Source: Leptolyngbya sp. FACHB-60
GTDB taxonomy: Bacteria; Cyanobacteriota; Cyanobacteriia; Phormidesmidales; Phormidesmidaceae
DNA: 64,000 nt
Assembly (NCBI RefSeq): GCF_014695775.1
Contig: NZ_JACJOX010000077.1
Span: forward strand, 17,198 to 81,197
Reading direction: 5' to 3'
Shown: piece by piece, positions 54,206-63,182 of the stretch
How positions within the stretch are numbered: position 1 is the first letter of the stretch
How the letters are laid out: every line of letters starts with the position of its first letter
Notes under the pieces: model-generated
Told to the model about the DNA's origin: nothing
Database searches by the model: none
The model's input: the letters and a program-made list of their open reading frames with translations, nothing else
Program-made: the position numbers and the translations under genes

Positions 54206-55069
54206 ATGCCTCCTCCTCCTCCCTCCCTCCTCACACAGCCACAACATCATCGGCAGGGGAACTTTAACCTGCTGCGGTGGTACAGAAACTTAAGCCCATT
54301 TGCCCGTCTCGCTCCCATTTCAGCGGTACTTCTTCTTGCGGTAGTCGCAGTGACCGCTGTTACAGGCTACCGCGCTGAAAAGAGGCTCGTTACCCCACCA
54401 GCGTTTGAAGCCTACGACTTTGCCGCTGATGATCCGCTCGCTGTTGCCGAAAGGCTCGCATCGATGCGTACTGATGGGGAGTATTCAGAAGAAGACTACG
54501 CCGTAGCCTTAAGTGAAGTGCTCGGCCACTACGATGCGTGGATCGCCAAGGAAACTGCCTCAGTCCTTGAATACCCGTTAAACCAAGAGTCGCTCAGACT
54601 GCTTGCAGCCGCAAAAGCGGAGGTGCAGGAGGGACGCCTAGTCAACGTTGATCCTCTTGCTCAGATTGACCTTGAGTACTGCCGCGATGTTTTAGAGCCC
54701 CACCAGTGTGTGCTCCTCCGCTACGCAGCAGAAGGCCTCCAGTGGGCCGCGATCGGGTTTGCGGGGGGAAAGGACGTGACCATCGCAGAAGGCCTTGGTA
54801 ACGGCGTCTACGGCAATTGGCGTCCCCTCCCTGCCATCTACCAAATTCAGATGGGACTTACGCGCTACTACGCTGCTGTTCGCGCCATGTTTCCTCTTTC
54901 AGCTCAGCATGAGGACGCTACAGAGGTGCTCCAGGCACTCGCGAATCTCCGGGAGGGTGTCTTAAGCGTCGAGTACTACCTCCCTGGCGCACAATCACCA
55001 GTGCGAGTCCCTACAACGGCCATCCCCGAGACCACCCCCGCAGAGGTCATTCAGGAGGTGATGAAGTAA
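54206..55069 (+). CDS. Membrane-anchored hypothetical protein (287 aa)
   Basis: A single TM segment near residues 34-54 (LAPISAVLLLAVVAVTAVTGY), proline-rich N-terminus and a soluble C-terminal domain of about 220 residues. It overlaps the ATPase gene by one base (TAATG), so they are coupled. It may be part of a secretion or transfer complex; no family was recognised. Confidence 0.72.
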   Translation: MPPPPPSLLTQPQHHRQGNFNLLRWYRNLSPFARLAPISAVLLLAVVAVTAVTGYRAEKRLVTPPAFEAYDFAADDPLAVAERLASMRTDGEYSEEDYAVALSEVLGHYDAWIAKETASVLEYPLNQESLRLLAAAKAEVQEGRLVNVDPLAQIDLEYCRDVLEPHQCVLLRYAAEGLQWAAIGFAGGKDVTIAEGLGNGVYGNWRPLPAIYQIQMGLTRYYAAVRAMFPLSAQHEDATEVLQALANLREGVLSVEYYLPGAQSPVRVPTTAIPETTPAEVIQEVMK

Positions 55070-56583
55070 TGAAGATCATCAGTTCAAACACGCAAAAGAT
55101 CTTAAGCAGCAGCCTGTTTGGCGGCGGCTCCTTGGCAGCCATCCTCGGAATGACGCTTATGATCCAAAGTCCTAAAACGGTGGATGCTGCCACGGTGAGG
55201 CAGATTTATGGGCTCGGAGTCGAGAACGATGGAGCGGTGGTTACAGCCCACAGTAAGGCCGCACACGCTTTTGGTCTCATAGTTTCAGTGCTTGGCTGTG
55301 GTGGGATAGTAGGTGGGATGGCACTTGCTGAGCGTCACCCCACAGCCCTTGCTCCATCGAGCCTTCCTGTCTCAGGCGGAAAAAATACCCACCCAATTGC
55401 GATCGAGGATTTGAGCGAGAACACCTTAAGTGAACTCGCCGATAACGTAGCCCAGCTCCTAGCAGCTGCCCCGTGGCTAAAAAAAATGATGGGAGCATTC
55501 GTCGTGCTTGTTATCGGGCCTTCAGGCTCAGGGAAAAGCACTATCGCCATGGCGATCGCCTTACTACGAGCCATCTACAAACGGGAGGAAGCTCCCATCA
55601 TCATCGACCCTGATACCGACGCCAATATGATCCAAGGCACCTGGATCTTTGGTGACCTCTACGGCTCTACATCCAAAGGGGAGGGGATGAATGCCGTTCG
55701 AGAGAAAGTGCTCGACACGATGGGGCGCATCTATGAACCATTCAGGACAAAAGCAGGCAAGCGCCGCCGCACCGTCATTGTTGACGAGGTGGGGAAGTGG
55801 GAGACCGCCAACTATCCCGAGTTAAACGGACTTTCAAACTCGCTTATCGGCTGGGCTAACCAAACGGCACGCAAGCAAGGCTGGGCTCCTATTCTCATCC
55901 TCCACGGTGAAGCCGCAGGAAACGCCGGTGGGAAATCACTCAATACAGGGGTCTTCTCAGCGCTCAAAACCACAGCAGCGGTGATTCGCTTAGAAGGCAC
56001 GACCGATGACGATGGTGAGCTTACCTGGGGAGAAAAAGCCACATTCAAACAAGCAGGTACTGAGTACACCGAGGCTAATTTTCAGCCTGTTGCACTGCCC
56101 GATACCGTACGGCCTGGTGCACTACGCGACCAACTTGAAGAACTAATGCGCGCCTTGGGCTACACCCTCAATGAGGGCAATGACACAATTCGCCTCGACC
56201 AGGGCGATCACATTGACAGACTCAAAAAAGAAATTGAAGGAACTTTCAATCGAGATGATTGGATAGACACTCTTAACCGTGCCTGGGTAGCGCCAATTGA
56301 AGAAGAGATTCCCGACGATGAGGCGATAGAATTGACGCCCAATTATGAAGTACTTCACGACCACCCGGTAACAAGCAATCTCTTCACCTATTGCCTCAAG
56401 AAATATGGACTTCACACCCCAATAGAAATTCGCAAAGTGCAGCAGAACTGGGGGAAAGATTATGATCGCCTTTCCTCAAGCGAAATTCGTGAAATAGTCA
56501 ATCAACTAGTTACTCATCACCTTGCCGTCTGGCTCGAAGAGGGAAAACGATTCGCCTTAAAATTCGCGCCACCTGTTGGATAG
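55069..56583 (+). CDS. Membrane-associated P-loop ATPase (504 aa)
   Basis: Two hydrophobic segments near residues 15-32 and 65-85, then an ATPase with Walker A VIGPSGSGKSTIAMA (about residue 147-160) and a Walker B-like VIVDEVGKW. The C-terminal third is helical and acidic. Membrane anchoring plus a P-loop suggests a DNA-translocation or transfer ATPase, but it has no recognised coupling-protein or VirB4 hallmarks. It sits in the membrane-protein operon. Confidence 0.8.
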   Translation: MKIISSNTQKILSSSLFGGGSLAAILGMTLMIQSPKTVDAATVRQIYGLGVENDGAVVTAHSKAAHAFGLIVSVLGCGGIVGGMALAERHPTALAPSSLPVSGGKNTHPIAIEDLSENTLSELADNVAQLLAAAPWLKKMMGAFVVLVIGPSGSGKSTIAMAIALLRAIYKREEAPIIIDPDTDANMIQGTWIFGDLYGSTSKGEGMNAVREKVLDTMGRIYEPFRTKAGKRRRTVIVDEVGKWETANYPELNGLSNSLIGWANQTARKQGWAPILILHGEAAGNAGGKSLNTGVFSALKTTAAVIRLEGTTDDDGELTWGEKATFKQAGTEYTEANFQPVALPDTVRPGALRDQLEELMRALGYTLNEGNDTIRLDQGDHIDRLKKEIEGTFNRDDWIDTLNRAWVAPIEEEIPDDEAIELTPNYEVLHDHPVTSNLFTYCLKKYGLHTPIEIRKVQQNWGKDYDRLSSSEIREIVNQLVTHHLAVWLEEGKRFALKFAPPVG

Positions 56584-56723
56584 TGTGTTGGCCAGACTCT
56601 GTGTTGGGTTGTTGGAAGAGCCACTCTGTAAAGGATGTACCCTAGCCAGGCAGTACAGAGGAAGCGTCTTAACACCTCACATCCCCCAAACACCCAACAG
56701 GCTACCCAACACGCTGATAGTCG

Positions 56724-56733
56724 TTTCTAGAAA
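56724..56733. repeat. TTTCTAGAAA palindrome upstream of small membrane gene
   Basis: A 10-bp match to the centre of the replicon palindrome (TATTTTCTAGAAAATA), 20 bases before the gene at 56754. It could be a weak binding site or a chance match. Confidence 0.25.
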
Positions 56734-56753
56734 AACAAGACGAGGTGCTCACT

Positions 56754-57164
56754 ATGTCTGATTCTGATAACACCCAAAAACATGAAGATGCTGCGAAAAA
56801 AGCAGCTGATTCAGCCGACATGAAACGCAAAAAGGCTGAGCTTACAAAGAGCTGGTCTGCTGGAATTATCGGCATGGGATTTTTATGGCCATGGGAAGTT
56901 GTATCGAGGCCAAAGCGATCAGTCTTGCTTCTGCTTGGATTCTTCGCATCCTTAGTGGCTATGAGTTCACTTTTTATCGCCGCAAAAGCTGCATTATTTG
57001 CAGAAGGCGGTGAAGTCACACCATCCTTAAGCACGCTCCTTGACCCGTCTGATTTCGGGGCGGCGGTCGGCACTGCTACTCGAAATACTGTCGAAGATGC
57101 AACGACACTGCTTACCGGAAAAGACGGCGAGCAGCGCCCGATCACCCAACTTGATGGGGAATAG
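56754..57164 (+). CDS. Small membrane protein (136 aa)
   Basis: A lysine/alanine-rich N-terminus, then a TM segment near residues 60-85 and a soluble tail. GAGG lies eight bases before ATG 56754, preferred over GTG 56745. It is followed by two further genes at close spacing. No family was recognised. Confidence 0.72.
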   Translation: MSDSDNTQKHEDAAKKAADSADMKRKKAELTKSWSAGIIGMGFLWPWEVVSRPKRSVLLLLGFFASLVAMSSLFIAAKAALFAEGGEVTPSLSTLLDPSDFGAAVGTATRNTVEDATTLLTGKDGEQRPITQLDGE

Positions 57165-57175
57165 GTAGTAGCACT

Positions 57176-57343
57176 ATGCACACCTCTGCTCGCGGACTCA
57201 TTGTTGCAGGGTTCTGGATTGCCCTTGTGCTTGAACTCCTTCATCCCGGAGAGCACCGATTTTTTCTCGTGCATGATGGCAACCGCTTTTTACAAATCAC
57301 CTTTGCTGGAAGCGAAGCAGGAGGAGGAGGTGAGAGTGAATGA
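57176..57343 (+). CDS. Short membrane protein (55 aa)
   Basis: MHTSARGLIVAGFWIALVLE, then a short soluble part ending in GGGGESE. The stop overlaps the next start (ATGA), with the GGAGGAGGAGG ribosome-binding site of the next gene inside its end. The tight coupling supports it as a real gene although it is short. One TM helix is predicted. Confidence 0.7.
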   Translation: MHTSARGLIVAGFWIALVLELLHPGEHRFFLVHDGNRFLQITFAGSEAGGGGESE

Positions 57344-58578
57344 AGGTGGGCTCTTTTATCAACACGCTCAGCACCGCATCGAGTGAACTGTTTCTTTGGT
57401 CACTTGCAGCAATTCTCTGCGCGCCACCAGCAATTGTGCTCTTTCACTCGGGTGTTAATGCCTTTGCCCACAAGCTCGTTCAGGAAGGGCTCTACTTCTC
57501 AACGCCAGGCCTCCGGGTACTCGGCCGCGACATTATCCCGAGCTATACACTCTTTCGATTTATTGGCCCTCGCGGAGGTAAGTCTCATGTCTATTCCGGT
57601 CTGGATCAGGCCCCCGTAAAGAAGGGTGAAACGTTCACCCTCTTAGATGGCACCGTTATTGAGGTCTCATCTGGGTACGGCTGGAGGGGTGATATCGGCA
57701 TCCCTGGGGCGAGTAAAGACCATAAGGGAGTTGACCTTGCGACATCACTCAACACGCCGCTCTACGCCCCGATTGATGGGGTAAAAGTGCAGTGCTGGTG
57801 GGATAGCAGCGGTGGGGGAGGGCAAGTCGCTGATGTCTGGATAGGGCCTGAACTCTACCAAGCACTCCACCTTGCTGAGTGTTACCCCGGTACAAAAGCC
57901 AAAGGCGAGGTCCTTGCTCATACCGGTGATTCAGGTATCGGTAGTGCCCATCTCCACTGGCAGCAGCAGGTGCATGGCACCAAGGTCCACCCCAAGCGCG
58001 GCATGCTCCAAGCAGTCTTAAACCCCACTCTAATGCCGGAGTATCACAACTACGCTGGCCGCCCCTCGCTTGAAGACAGGATGATTACTTGTGTCATCGG
58101 GTACATCGAGGGTGCTGCAACCAAGGATTGTGAGAAGACCAACGCTTACTGGGGACACAGGGACTCAAACCGACATAACCACGGTTTCTTCAGCTCAACA
58201 AACGGCTATCCCAGTCCTGAAGCCGCAGATAGCGCTGAGCTCGCCAAGCTCAAAGGAGTAACCCCACTCATTCAGGCACAAGCAAAGGAGGTCTTAGGCA
58301 GCGAGCTCTCAGAGGCTGCACTTCTGATGACACTTGACCTAAAAAATCAGTCCCCAGATGCAGCGAATCGGCTGTTTAAATACCTGCCGAGCGCTGACCC
58401 AACTCCTGAGGAGATCATAAATGCCCGTACAGCAGCACTCACTGAAAGCCGGAGGGAAATTGGTACTGGAGGAAGTCCCAACCTCAACATCGCAGCAGAC
58501 CAAACACGCCGTGTGAACCAAGGGCTCGATGCCATGAACCATCTTCAAAAACTAAGACAGGAGAATCGAGACAAATGA
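57340..58578 (+). CDS. M23-family peptidase, membrane-anchored
   Basis: 412 residues with an N-terminal signal anchor (about 15-40) and an M23 (LytM-like) domain. HKGVDLATSLNTPLYAPIDG and SAHLHWQQQ carry the metal-binding HxxxD and HxH. Such enzymes cut peptidoglycan; in a transfer operon one would open the cell wall for the secretion channel. The long C-terminal part is helical and unassigned. A strong GGAGGAGGAGG precedes ATG 57340. Confidence 0.88.
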   Translation: MKVGSFINTLSTASSELFLWSLAAILCAPPAIVLFHSGVNAFAHKLVQEGLYFSTPGLRVLGRDIIPSYTLFRFIGPRGGKSHVYSGLDQAPVKKGETFTLLDGTVIEVSSGYGWRGDIGIPGASKDHKGVDLATSLNTPLYAPIDGVKVQCWWDSSGGGGQVADVWIGPELYQALHLAECYPGTKAKGEVLAHTGDSGIGSAHLHWQQQVHGTKVHPKRGMLQAVLNPTLMPEYHNYAGRPSLEDRMITCVIGYIEGAATKDCEKTNAYWGHRDSNRHNHGFFSSTNGYPSPEAADSAELAKLKGVTPLIQAQAKEVLGSELSEAALLMTLDLKNQSPDAANRLFKYLPSADPTPEEIINARTAALTESRREIGTGGSPNLNIAADQTRRVNQGLDAMNHLQKLRQENRDK

Positions 58579-58892
58579 TGAGACTACACCCAAGACCTCT
58601 AAGCCTCACTCTTAAAAGAAACGATGACGCTCAAAATTGAACTTTCACCGGACGCATTTATCCATTTATCAGTGTGTAGCAATAGCCCGGGCATCTTTCT
58701 AGGCAAGCGCTGAAACCCCTGGTTTCTAGTTGGCCAAGCTACTGGAAAAGTCTGAAACCCGCATTCCACCGCTGGCTGTCAAAACCTGACCGGAGTGTTG
58801 GTGTAGACAACTTGGATTAGTGCAGTTGATCCGTTTTTAATATAGATGTGTATGATTGATTGCAACTGCTGAACGTTTTGTTCCCAACTGTC
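58579..58892. other. Short intergenic region with small frame remnant
   Basis: About 310 bases. A 29-codon frame at 58623 (MTLKIELSPDAFIHL...) looks like the start of an antitoxin-like protein but stops at once. No other feature. Confidence 0.3.
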
Positions 58893-59138
58893 ATGAGCTA
58901 TAGCGTGCCACGGAATCCAGACGGTCGTCGTCCCAGCTATGAGGCTAAAAAGTCTCGGGTGAACTTGTCTCTTACTGAGGTAAGTATTGATGGGCTCGAT
59001 ATTCTCGCAAGGACATTTAACCTTTCGCGAAGCGAGTTCGTTGAGCGCATTGGCCGGGGACTAATACCCATCGCTGTAACTCCACAGATGCTATCTGTGC
59101 AGGTAAACGAACGAAACGATGATGCAGTTGCTGTATAA
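58893..59138 (+). CDS. Ribbon-helix-helix DNA-binding protein
   Basis: An 81-residue protein. KSRVNLSLTEVSIDGLDILARTFNLSRSEFVERIGRGL is a CopG-like ribbon-helix-helix. The motif closely parallels the N-terminus of the 1,774-residue kinase. ATG 58893 is favoured over a longer frame at 58860. Likely a plasmid regulator. Confidence 0.78.
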   Translation: MSYSVPRNPDGRRPSYEAKKSRVNLSLTEVSIDGLDILARTFNLSRSEFVERIGRGLIPIAVTPQMLSVQVNERNDDAVAV

Positions 59139-59529
59139 CGCGTGAAAAAAGGAGAGCCCTAGCTGACAAACAGCCCCAACTCAAAAAAACTAAAGACCCA
59201 GCTGCGCTAACAGCTAGGCCTTTAAAAATAAACCAATCTAACTTGGGATTACAGATGCGTTCACCGATGCTTTGGCCGGCAATGTGAACTCATCACAGAG
59301 TTACTGTGTCTATATATTACCCCAGGCTCCCCGAATTGCACACTTTTTCGGCGGATCCATAAAGGTTTGTAGTATTAGCACGCTCGTGATCCCAAGTGCC
59401 TTTTAACAGGCGAGGAGCACGAGCATGGGCGTGTTTTGCATGAAACCGATTTAAGCTCTACGCGCACCCCACCACCACCATCTACCGCTGCTCCTCGTCC
59501 CCTGCACACCAACTTGGGACGAAACACCA
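59139..59529. other. Intergenic region before AEP primase
   Basis: About 390 bases. A weak hairpin AGCTG/CAGCT lies near 59198-59214, with little T-run. No gene or clear operator. Confidence 0.3.
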
Positions 59530-61206
59530 GTGAAACAAGAAGCACCTCGGGCGCTGTTCTCCTTCTCGGTAGAGGAGACAGAAGACCCATATCTAAAACT
59601 CTGGCCCCACCGGTTCGACTACATTTCGGCCGAGCACACAGAACCGAATGAAAAGCCCTCCTGGCAAACTGAATCGCGGCACCCTCTGAGCGACAGGCTT
59701 ATCCTGCAAGGCGGTTGTCTCTACGGCGTGCGCTTTAGCGCAACTACCAAGTACATCCTTCTCGACATTGACAGAGGAAGTCGGTATCACCCAGCATCTG
59801 ACCCCCTGGCCCTACGACGCATACAAGATGCGCTCGAACCCTTGGGGCTTCCCTCATGCATCACCATCACATCAAGCTACAGTGGTGGCCTCCACCTCTA
59901 CTTTCCCTTCGAGGAGGCGCAGAAAAGCTGGGAGATAGCTCTGTGCGTAACAACTGTGCTCCAGAATGCAGGGATGAAGTGCTCACCTGGCCAGCTTGAA
60001 GTATTTCCAAACCCAAGAGCCTACGTTCCCCTGGAAAATAATAGCGAGATGCCGCTCTACAGCGCCCACCGCCTTCCGCTCCAGGAGGCAGGCTCATACA
60101 TTCTAAAAAACGGTGACCTTGAACCTATCTACAGTTCGCGTGAGCGGTTCGCCGAGATGTGGCACCAGGCAAGTAGCCACAACGCGATCGATGCAGTGCT
60201 GCTGAAGCAGACTTTAAAGAAGGCGCGCCGACGCGAATACCGAGTTACCACCAAGGCCCAAAAGTTCATCAATGACCTCAATGCCGAAATTGAGCCCGGA
60301 TGGACTGGCCCGGGAATGACAAATCGAATTCTCGGCAAAATCACAATGCGAAGCTATATCTTTGGCCACGTCCTGTACGCGCCAACCCCATTGGAGGGAG
60401 ACGCACTGGTAGAAGACATCATCAAGATTGCGCGTGAGCTACCCGAGTTCCACAAGTGGAGTAACCACGTGCATGAACTCACAGAGAAAGCGACTGCGTG
60501 GGCGAGGGCAATCGAACAAAGCCACTACTACCACTACGGAGTAGGCAAAGCTCGAATGGCAGCAGCCAACGATGAAGATACGCCCTCACACAACGAAACC
60601 AAAGCACAGGAAGCGAGAGAGAGAATACGACTAGCCATTGCAGCGCTTCTCAATGAGGGGCAGCTCCCCATCACCGTTCGAGAGCGGTTTAACGTCCTTA
60701 CAACAAGATTTTCCGTTGGAGGCCCAACCCTTTACAAAAACAAAGACCTTTGGCACCCCGAGCACATTCATGACAAAGTACCTGTGGAAATCCCCCCAGA
60801 CCCCCCAGGCATAAAAGAGTCTCCCTCGGGACCCGAGCGCTTTAGGGCGCACGAGCCCGAGAGTCGCCCAAACTTATTGGAAGAGAAAGAGTGTAACAAC
60901 CTATCTAACAAGGCTTTGAGCCCCTTAAATCAAGGGCAAACTCACTCCTCGGTGTGTAACAGCACGCATGCTGCTCAGCTGTCGCTCTTTCAAATCGCTT
61001 CAGACCAAGAAGAGCGTCGAAAGCGTTTGGCTGAGGAACAATCCAATCGACAAAAAGCCAAGCAAAAGAAGGCCAGGCAAGCGGTGATCGAACGAATGAA
61101 GGGCTATCTAGCCTCTGGTGACCCGGTGTTTATGAGTGAGGCACTTAACTGGCTTCGTATATATCCAGAGTATGAAGACCAAGTGCTCCTAAGGGGTGGG
61201 GGCTGA
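59530..61206 (+). CDS. AEP-type primase-polymerase-like protein
   Basis: 558 residues. The archaeo-eukaryotic primase motifs are visible: KYILLDIDRGSRYHP (DxD), SYSGGLHLYFPF (sxH) and GQLEVFPNPRAYVPL. The C-terminal part has a helical, charged tail. AEP-type primase-polymerases prime DNA synthesis on plasmids and phages. The start GTG 59530 has a weak GGGA upstream. Likely part of plasmid replication or of lagging-strand conversion after transfer. Confidence 0.82.
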   Translation: MKQEAPRALFSFSVEETEDPYLKLWPHRFDYISAEHTEPNEKPSWQTESRHPLSDRLILQGGCLYGVRFSATTKYILLDIDRGSRYHPASDPLALRRIQDALEPLGLPSCITITSSYSGGLHLYFPFEEAQKSWEIALCVTTVLQNAGMKCSPGQLEVFPNPRAYVPLENNSEMPLYSAHRLPLQEAGSYILKNGDLEPIYSSRERFAEMWHQASSHNAIDAVLLKQTLKKARRREYRVTTKAQKFINDLNAEIEPGWTGPGMTNRILGKITMRSYIFGHVLYAPTPLEGDALVEDIIKIARELPEFHKWSNHVHELTEKATAWARAIEQSHYYHYGVGKARMAAANDEDTPSHNETKAQEARERIRLAIAALLNEGQLPITVRERFNVLTTRFSVGGPTLYKNKDLWHPEHIHDKVPVEIPPDPPGIKESPSGPERFRAHEPESRPNLLEEKECNNLSNKALSPLNQGQTHSSVCNSTHAAQLSLFQIASDQEERRKRLAEEQSNRQKAKQKKARQAVIERMKGYLASGDPVFMSEALNWLRIYPEYEDQVLLRGGG

Positions 61207-61263
61207 ACGTACAGCCTGCGAGAGCAGCGGGGCAGGTGAGGGCATTGGGATCTGTGATGGGGC

Positions 61264-61443
61264 TCAATCGTCACCTGATCCGTCTGCTCCTCTCTCTGCT
61301 TCAATCTGCTCTAACCGTTCTCGAATGAGAACGCGAAGTTTTGCTGCGAGGGGAAGTTCTGTCCAGGCCACGTCATCGCGACAAGTCTCGACTCGTTCTC
61401 GAATATCGCTGACATCAACAGAGATGCGATCGCGCTGACTCAC
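61264..61443 (-). CDS. Small acidic hypothetical protein (59 aa)
   Basis: GTG 61443 to TGA 61264 gives a charged, helical protein (ISVDVSDIRERVETCRDD, LRVLIRERLEQIEAERG). The frame is protein-like, unlike the overlapping plus-strand frame. A GATCGC-containing codon run and composition fit a cyanobacterial gene. It might be a regulator or antitoxin-like peptide, but no family was recognised. Confidence 0.5.
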   Translation of the reverse strand: MSQRDRISVDVSDIRERVETCRDDVAWTELPLAAKLRVLIRERLEQIEAERGADGSGDD

Positions 61444-61665
61444 AAAGCATCAACCCTAGTACGGCTCACACCCTATGGTATCCCTGGGCTACGACAGGAA
61501 AGCAATTGATGCCCATAGATTCACTTGGCATCCACTAGAAGCCGTCATGCTATTATGACCTACAAGGCGACCTGCCTTAACCTCTGGCCCTGGGTGAGGA
61601 GAAATAGGCCAGTTCCAAATCCTGTGTTCGCTTGTCATTCACACGTCTCTCCAGGAGGAATTCCT

Positions 61666-61866
61666 ATGTCTGGTTCTCAGCAACTCTCAACGCTTTTTAC
61701 TCCGTGCAACAGTGGCATGTGCCCAACGCTCTACAGCGATGAGCAAGGCCGGATGTTCGTCCAAGGGAGTCGCCTAACTGGTGCGGCCCGAAACGGCATT
61801 GCTCTTGCTGACCACGAGGATGTAGTTGAACTCACTCCAGAGCTCATCGCGTTTATTCGTGGCTAA
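61666..61866 (+). CDS. Small protein (66 aa), possible accessory regulator
   Basis: AGGAGG lies eight bases before ATG 61666 (a longer frame from 61525 lacks it). The product has MSGSQQLSTLFTPCNSGMCPTL, then DHEDVVELTPELIAFIRG. No family was recognised. It converges with the membrane-protein gene 61863. Confidence 0.7.
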   Translation: MSGSQQLSTLFTPCNSGMCPTLYSDEQGRMFVQGSRLTGAARNGIALADHEDVVELTPELIAFIRG

Positions 61867-62429
61867 CGATTGGAAGCCCCCTGATTGTTGAGTGGCTCCC
61901 CCGAGTACGGAGGAGCCGCTTTTTCTTGGGCTGCGCTCTTATGCGGAAGTAACTCTGCTTCTACAAAATGGCGGAAGTCGTCTGAATGAACGTGACTCAC
62001 CCGCGCCCAGTGCTGGCATACCGTTTGGTAGAGGAAGAGCGATCGCGCGTCTTGCTTGAATCCCTCAAAGTAGATCTCGCTGATAATCGCGTTCTTAAAA
62101 TTGACATAGCCGATAAGCACTTGGTTGATGAGGAACTCTGAGATCTTTTCAATTTCCCATGCTTTCATATCGAGGCCATTCGCTCTCGTGAAGCTCTCCA
62201 AGAGCGATGGGTTGTTGAGGATGCCAAAGAAAAGCTCCCGATGGGCACTGATGACGTCTCCTTGGGCAACGCTGTAGCTATTTTGAAACTGGTGTCGTAC
62301 TTGCTCCACCAAAACTTTCAGAGTGGCCCGAGTTGTAAACCACAGCAAGATATTGGCGACTGTGGCAATGAACGTGATCGCGACCATCAGTAGGTCAGCA
62401 AAGACTCCTGGTTCGGCACCGCTGCTCAT
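61863..62429 (-). CDS. Membrane-anchored hypothetical protein (188 aa)
   Basis: One TM helix near residues 12-32 (LLMVAITFIATVANILLWF) and a helical soluble part. AGGACGA lies nine bases before ATG 62429, which is favoured over 62477. No family was recognised; the topology suggests a sensor or scaffold. Confidence 0.72.
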   Translation of the reverse strand: MSSGAEPGVFADLLMVAITFIATVANILLWFTTRATLKVLVEQVRHQFQNSYSVAQGDVISAHRELFFGILNNPSLLESFTRANGLDMKAWEIEKISEFLINQVLIGYVNFKNAIISEIYFEGFKQDARSLFLYQTVCQHWARVSHVHSDDFRHFVEAELLPHKSAAQEKAAPPYSGEPLNNQGASNR

Positions 62430-62673
62430 AGCGCTCGTCCTGGTTATTGAGCGTTCTGGGCCTTGAGGGTAGAGCAACGAAGTGCGCCGTCAACAAAAAA
62501 ACCTCTTGAGCATTGTTCTCGTGGGTTCGTATGCTTTTTTACAAAATGAATAGTCATGGGTAGACGGTGCTTATGCATGGGGCAGAAACCATGCAGGGCA
62601 AAGTGCCAATGGTTCTAACCAAAGGTTCTCTATGCCCTCTGTGGACGTTGCCATCTAGGGAGGAAGTTTTCCT

Positions 62674-63054
62674 GTGACCCAAGGTAAAAGTGAGCATCGA
62701 CTGACTGAAAGCGATCTCTACCAGTTCACTAGAACATCTCAGTGGTACCCCCATCCACTGGGGCTTTTGTATACGGATGGAGTGTTTTACTTAGCTGAGA
62801 GAGGAGGTGCCTTCTGGTTGCTGGATGCGATCGCATCATGACAGCTCGACCCGCGTATTCGAGATGATTGGATGCTCCAGCAGATTCAGTTGTGGAAGCT
62901 ATCGGTAAACCCAGATCGCTCGGCACTGCTCATCTGCGAGCGCGATTCAGACAATGTGGCCGTTACTCAGGAGATCCCGTTCACGGATTTTCCGCTTCAG
63001 TCAGTCATCATCTACTGCCAAGATGAAGTGCTGCGGCGGCCGTCTGAGCATTAG
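62674..63054 (+). pseudogene. DUF6876 (copy 3), broken by a nonsense codon
   Basis: GTG 62674 with GGGAGGAAG upstream starts a 127-codon frame that follows copies 1 and 2 along their full length: LYQFTRTSQWYPHPLG, LYTDGVFYLAERGGAFW, then TGA at 62839 exactly where the other copies have tryptophan (AWQLHP), then QLDPRIRDDW, WMLQQIQLWKL and a terminal RRPSEH. A single G-to-A change explains the stop. A truncated restart at 62872 is unlikely to be functional. Confidence 0.85.
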
Positions 63055-63182
63055 TTGCTGAGATTGATCAGGGTGTATTGAGATGCGCAGGGGCATGGAC
63101 GGAAGGTTTTCGGACGTGAGCTCTGTATGATTTGTGCTTCCTAGATCGCATTGACGGCCCCAAAGTACAAAGTAGCGAAAAA

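Noticed and set aside
56724..56733. Full replicon operator upstream of 56754
   Set aside because: Only the central 10 bases match; arms are missing, so it may be chance.
61196..61438. Plus-strand frame of 80 residues
   Set aside because: Composition is serine/arginine-rich without motif; the minus-strand 59-residue frame over the same stretch looks more like protein.
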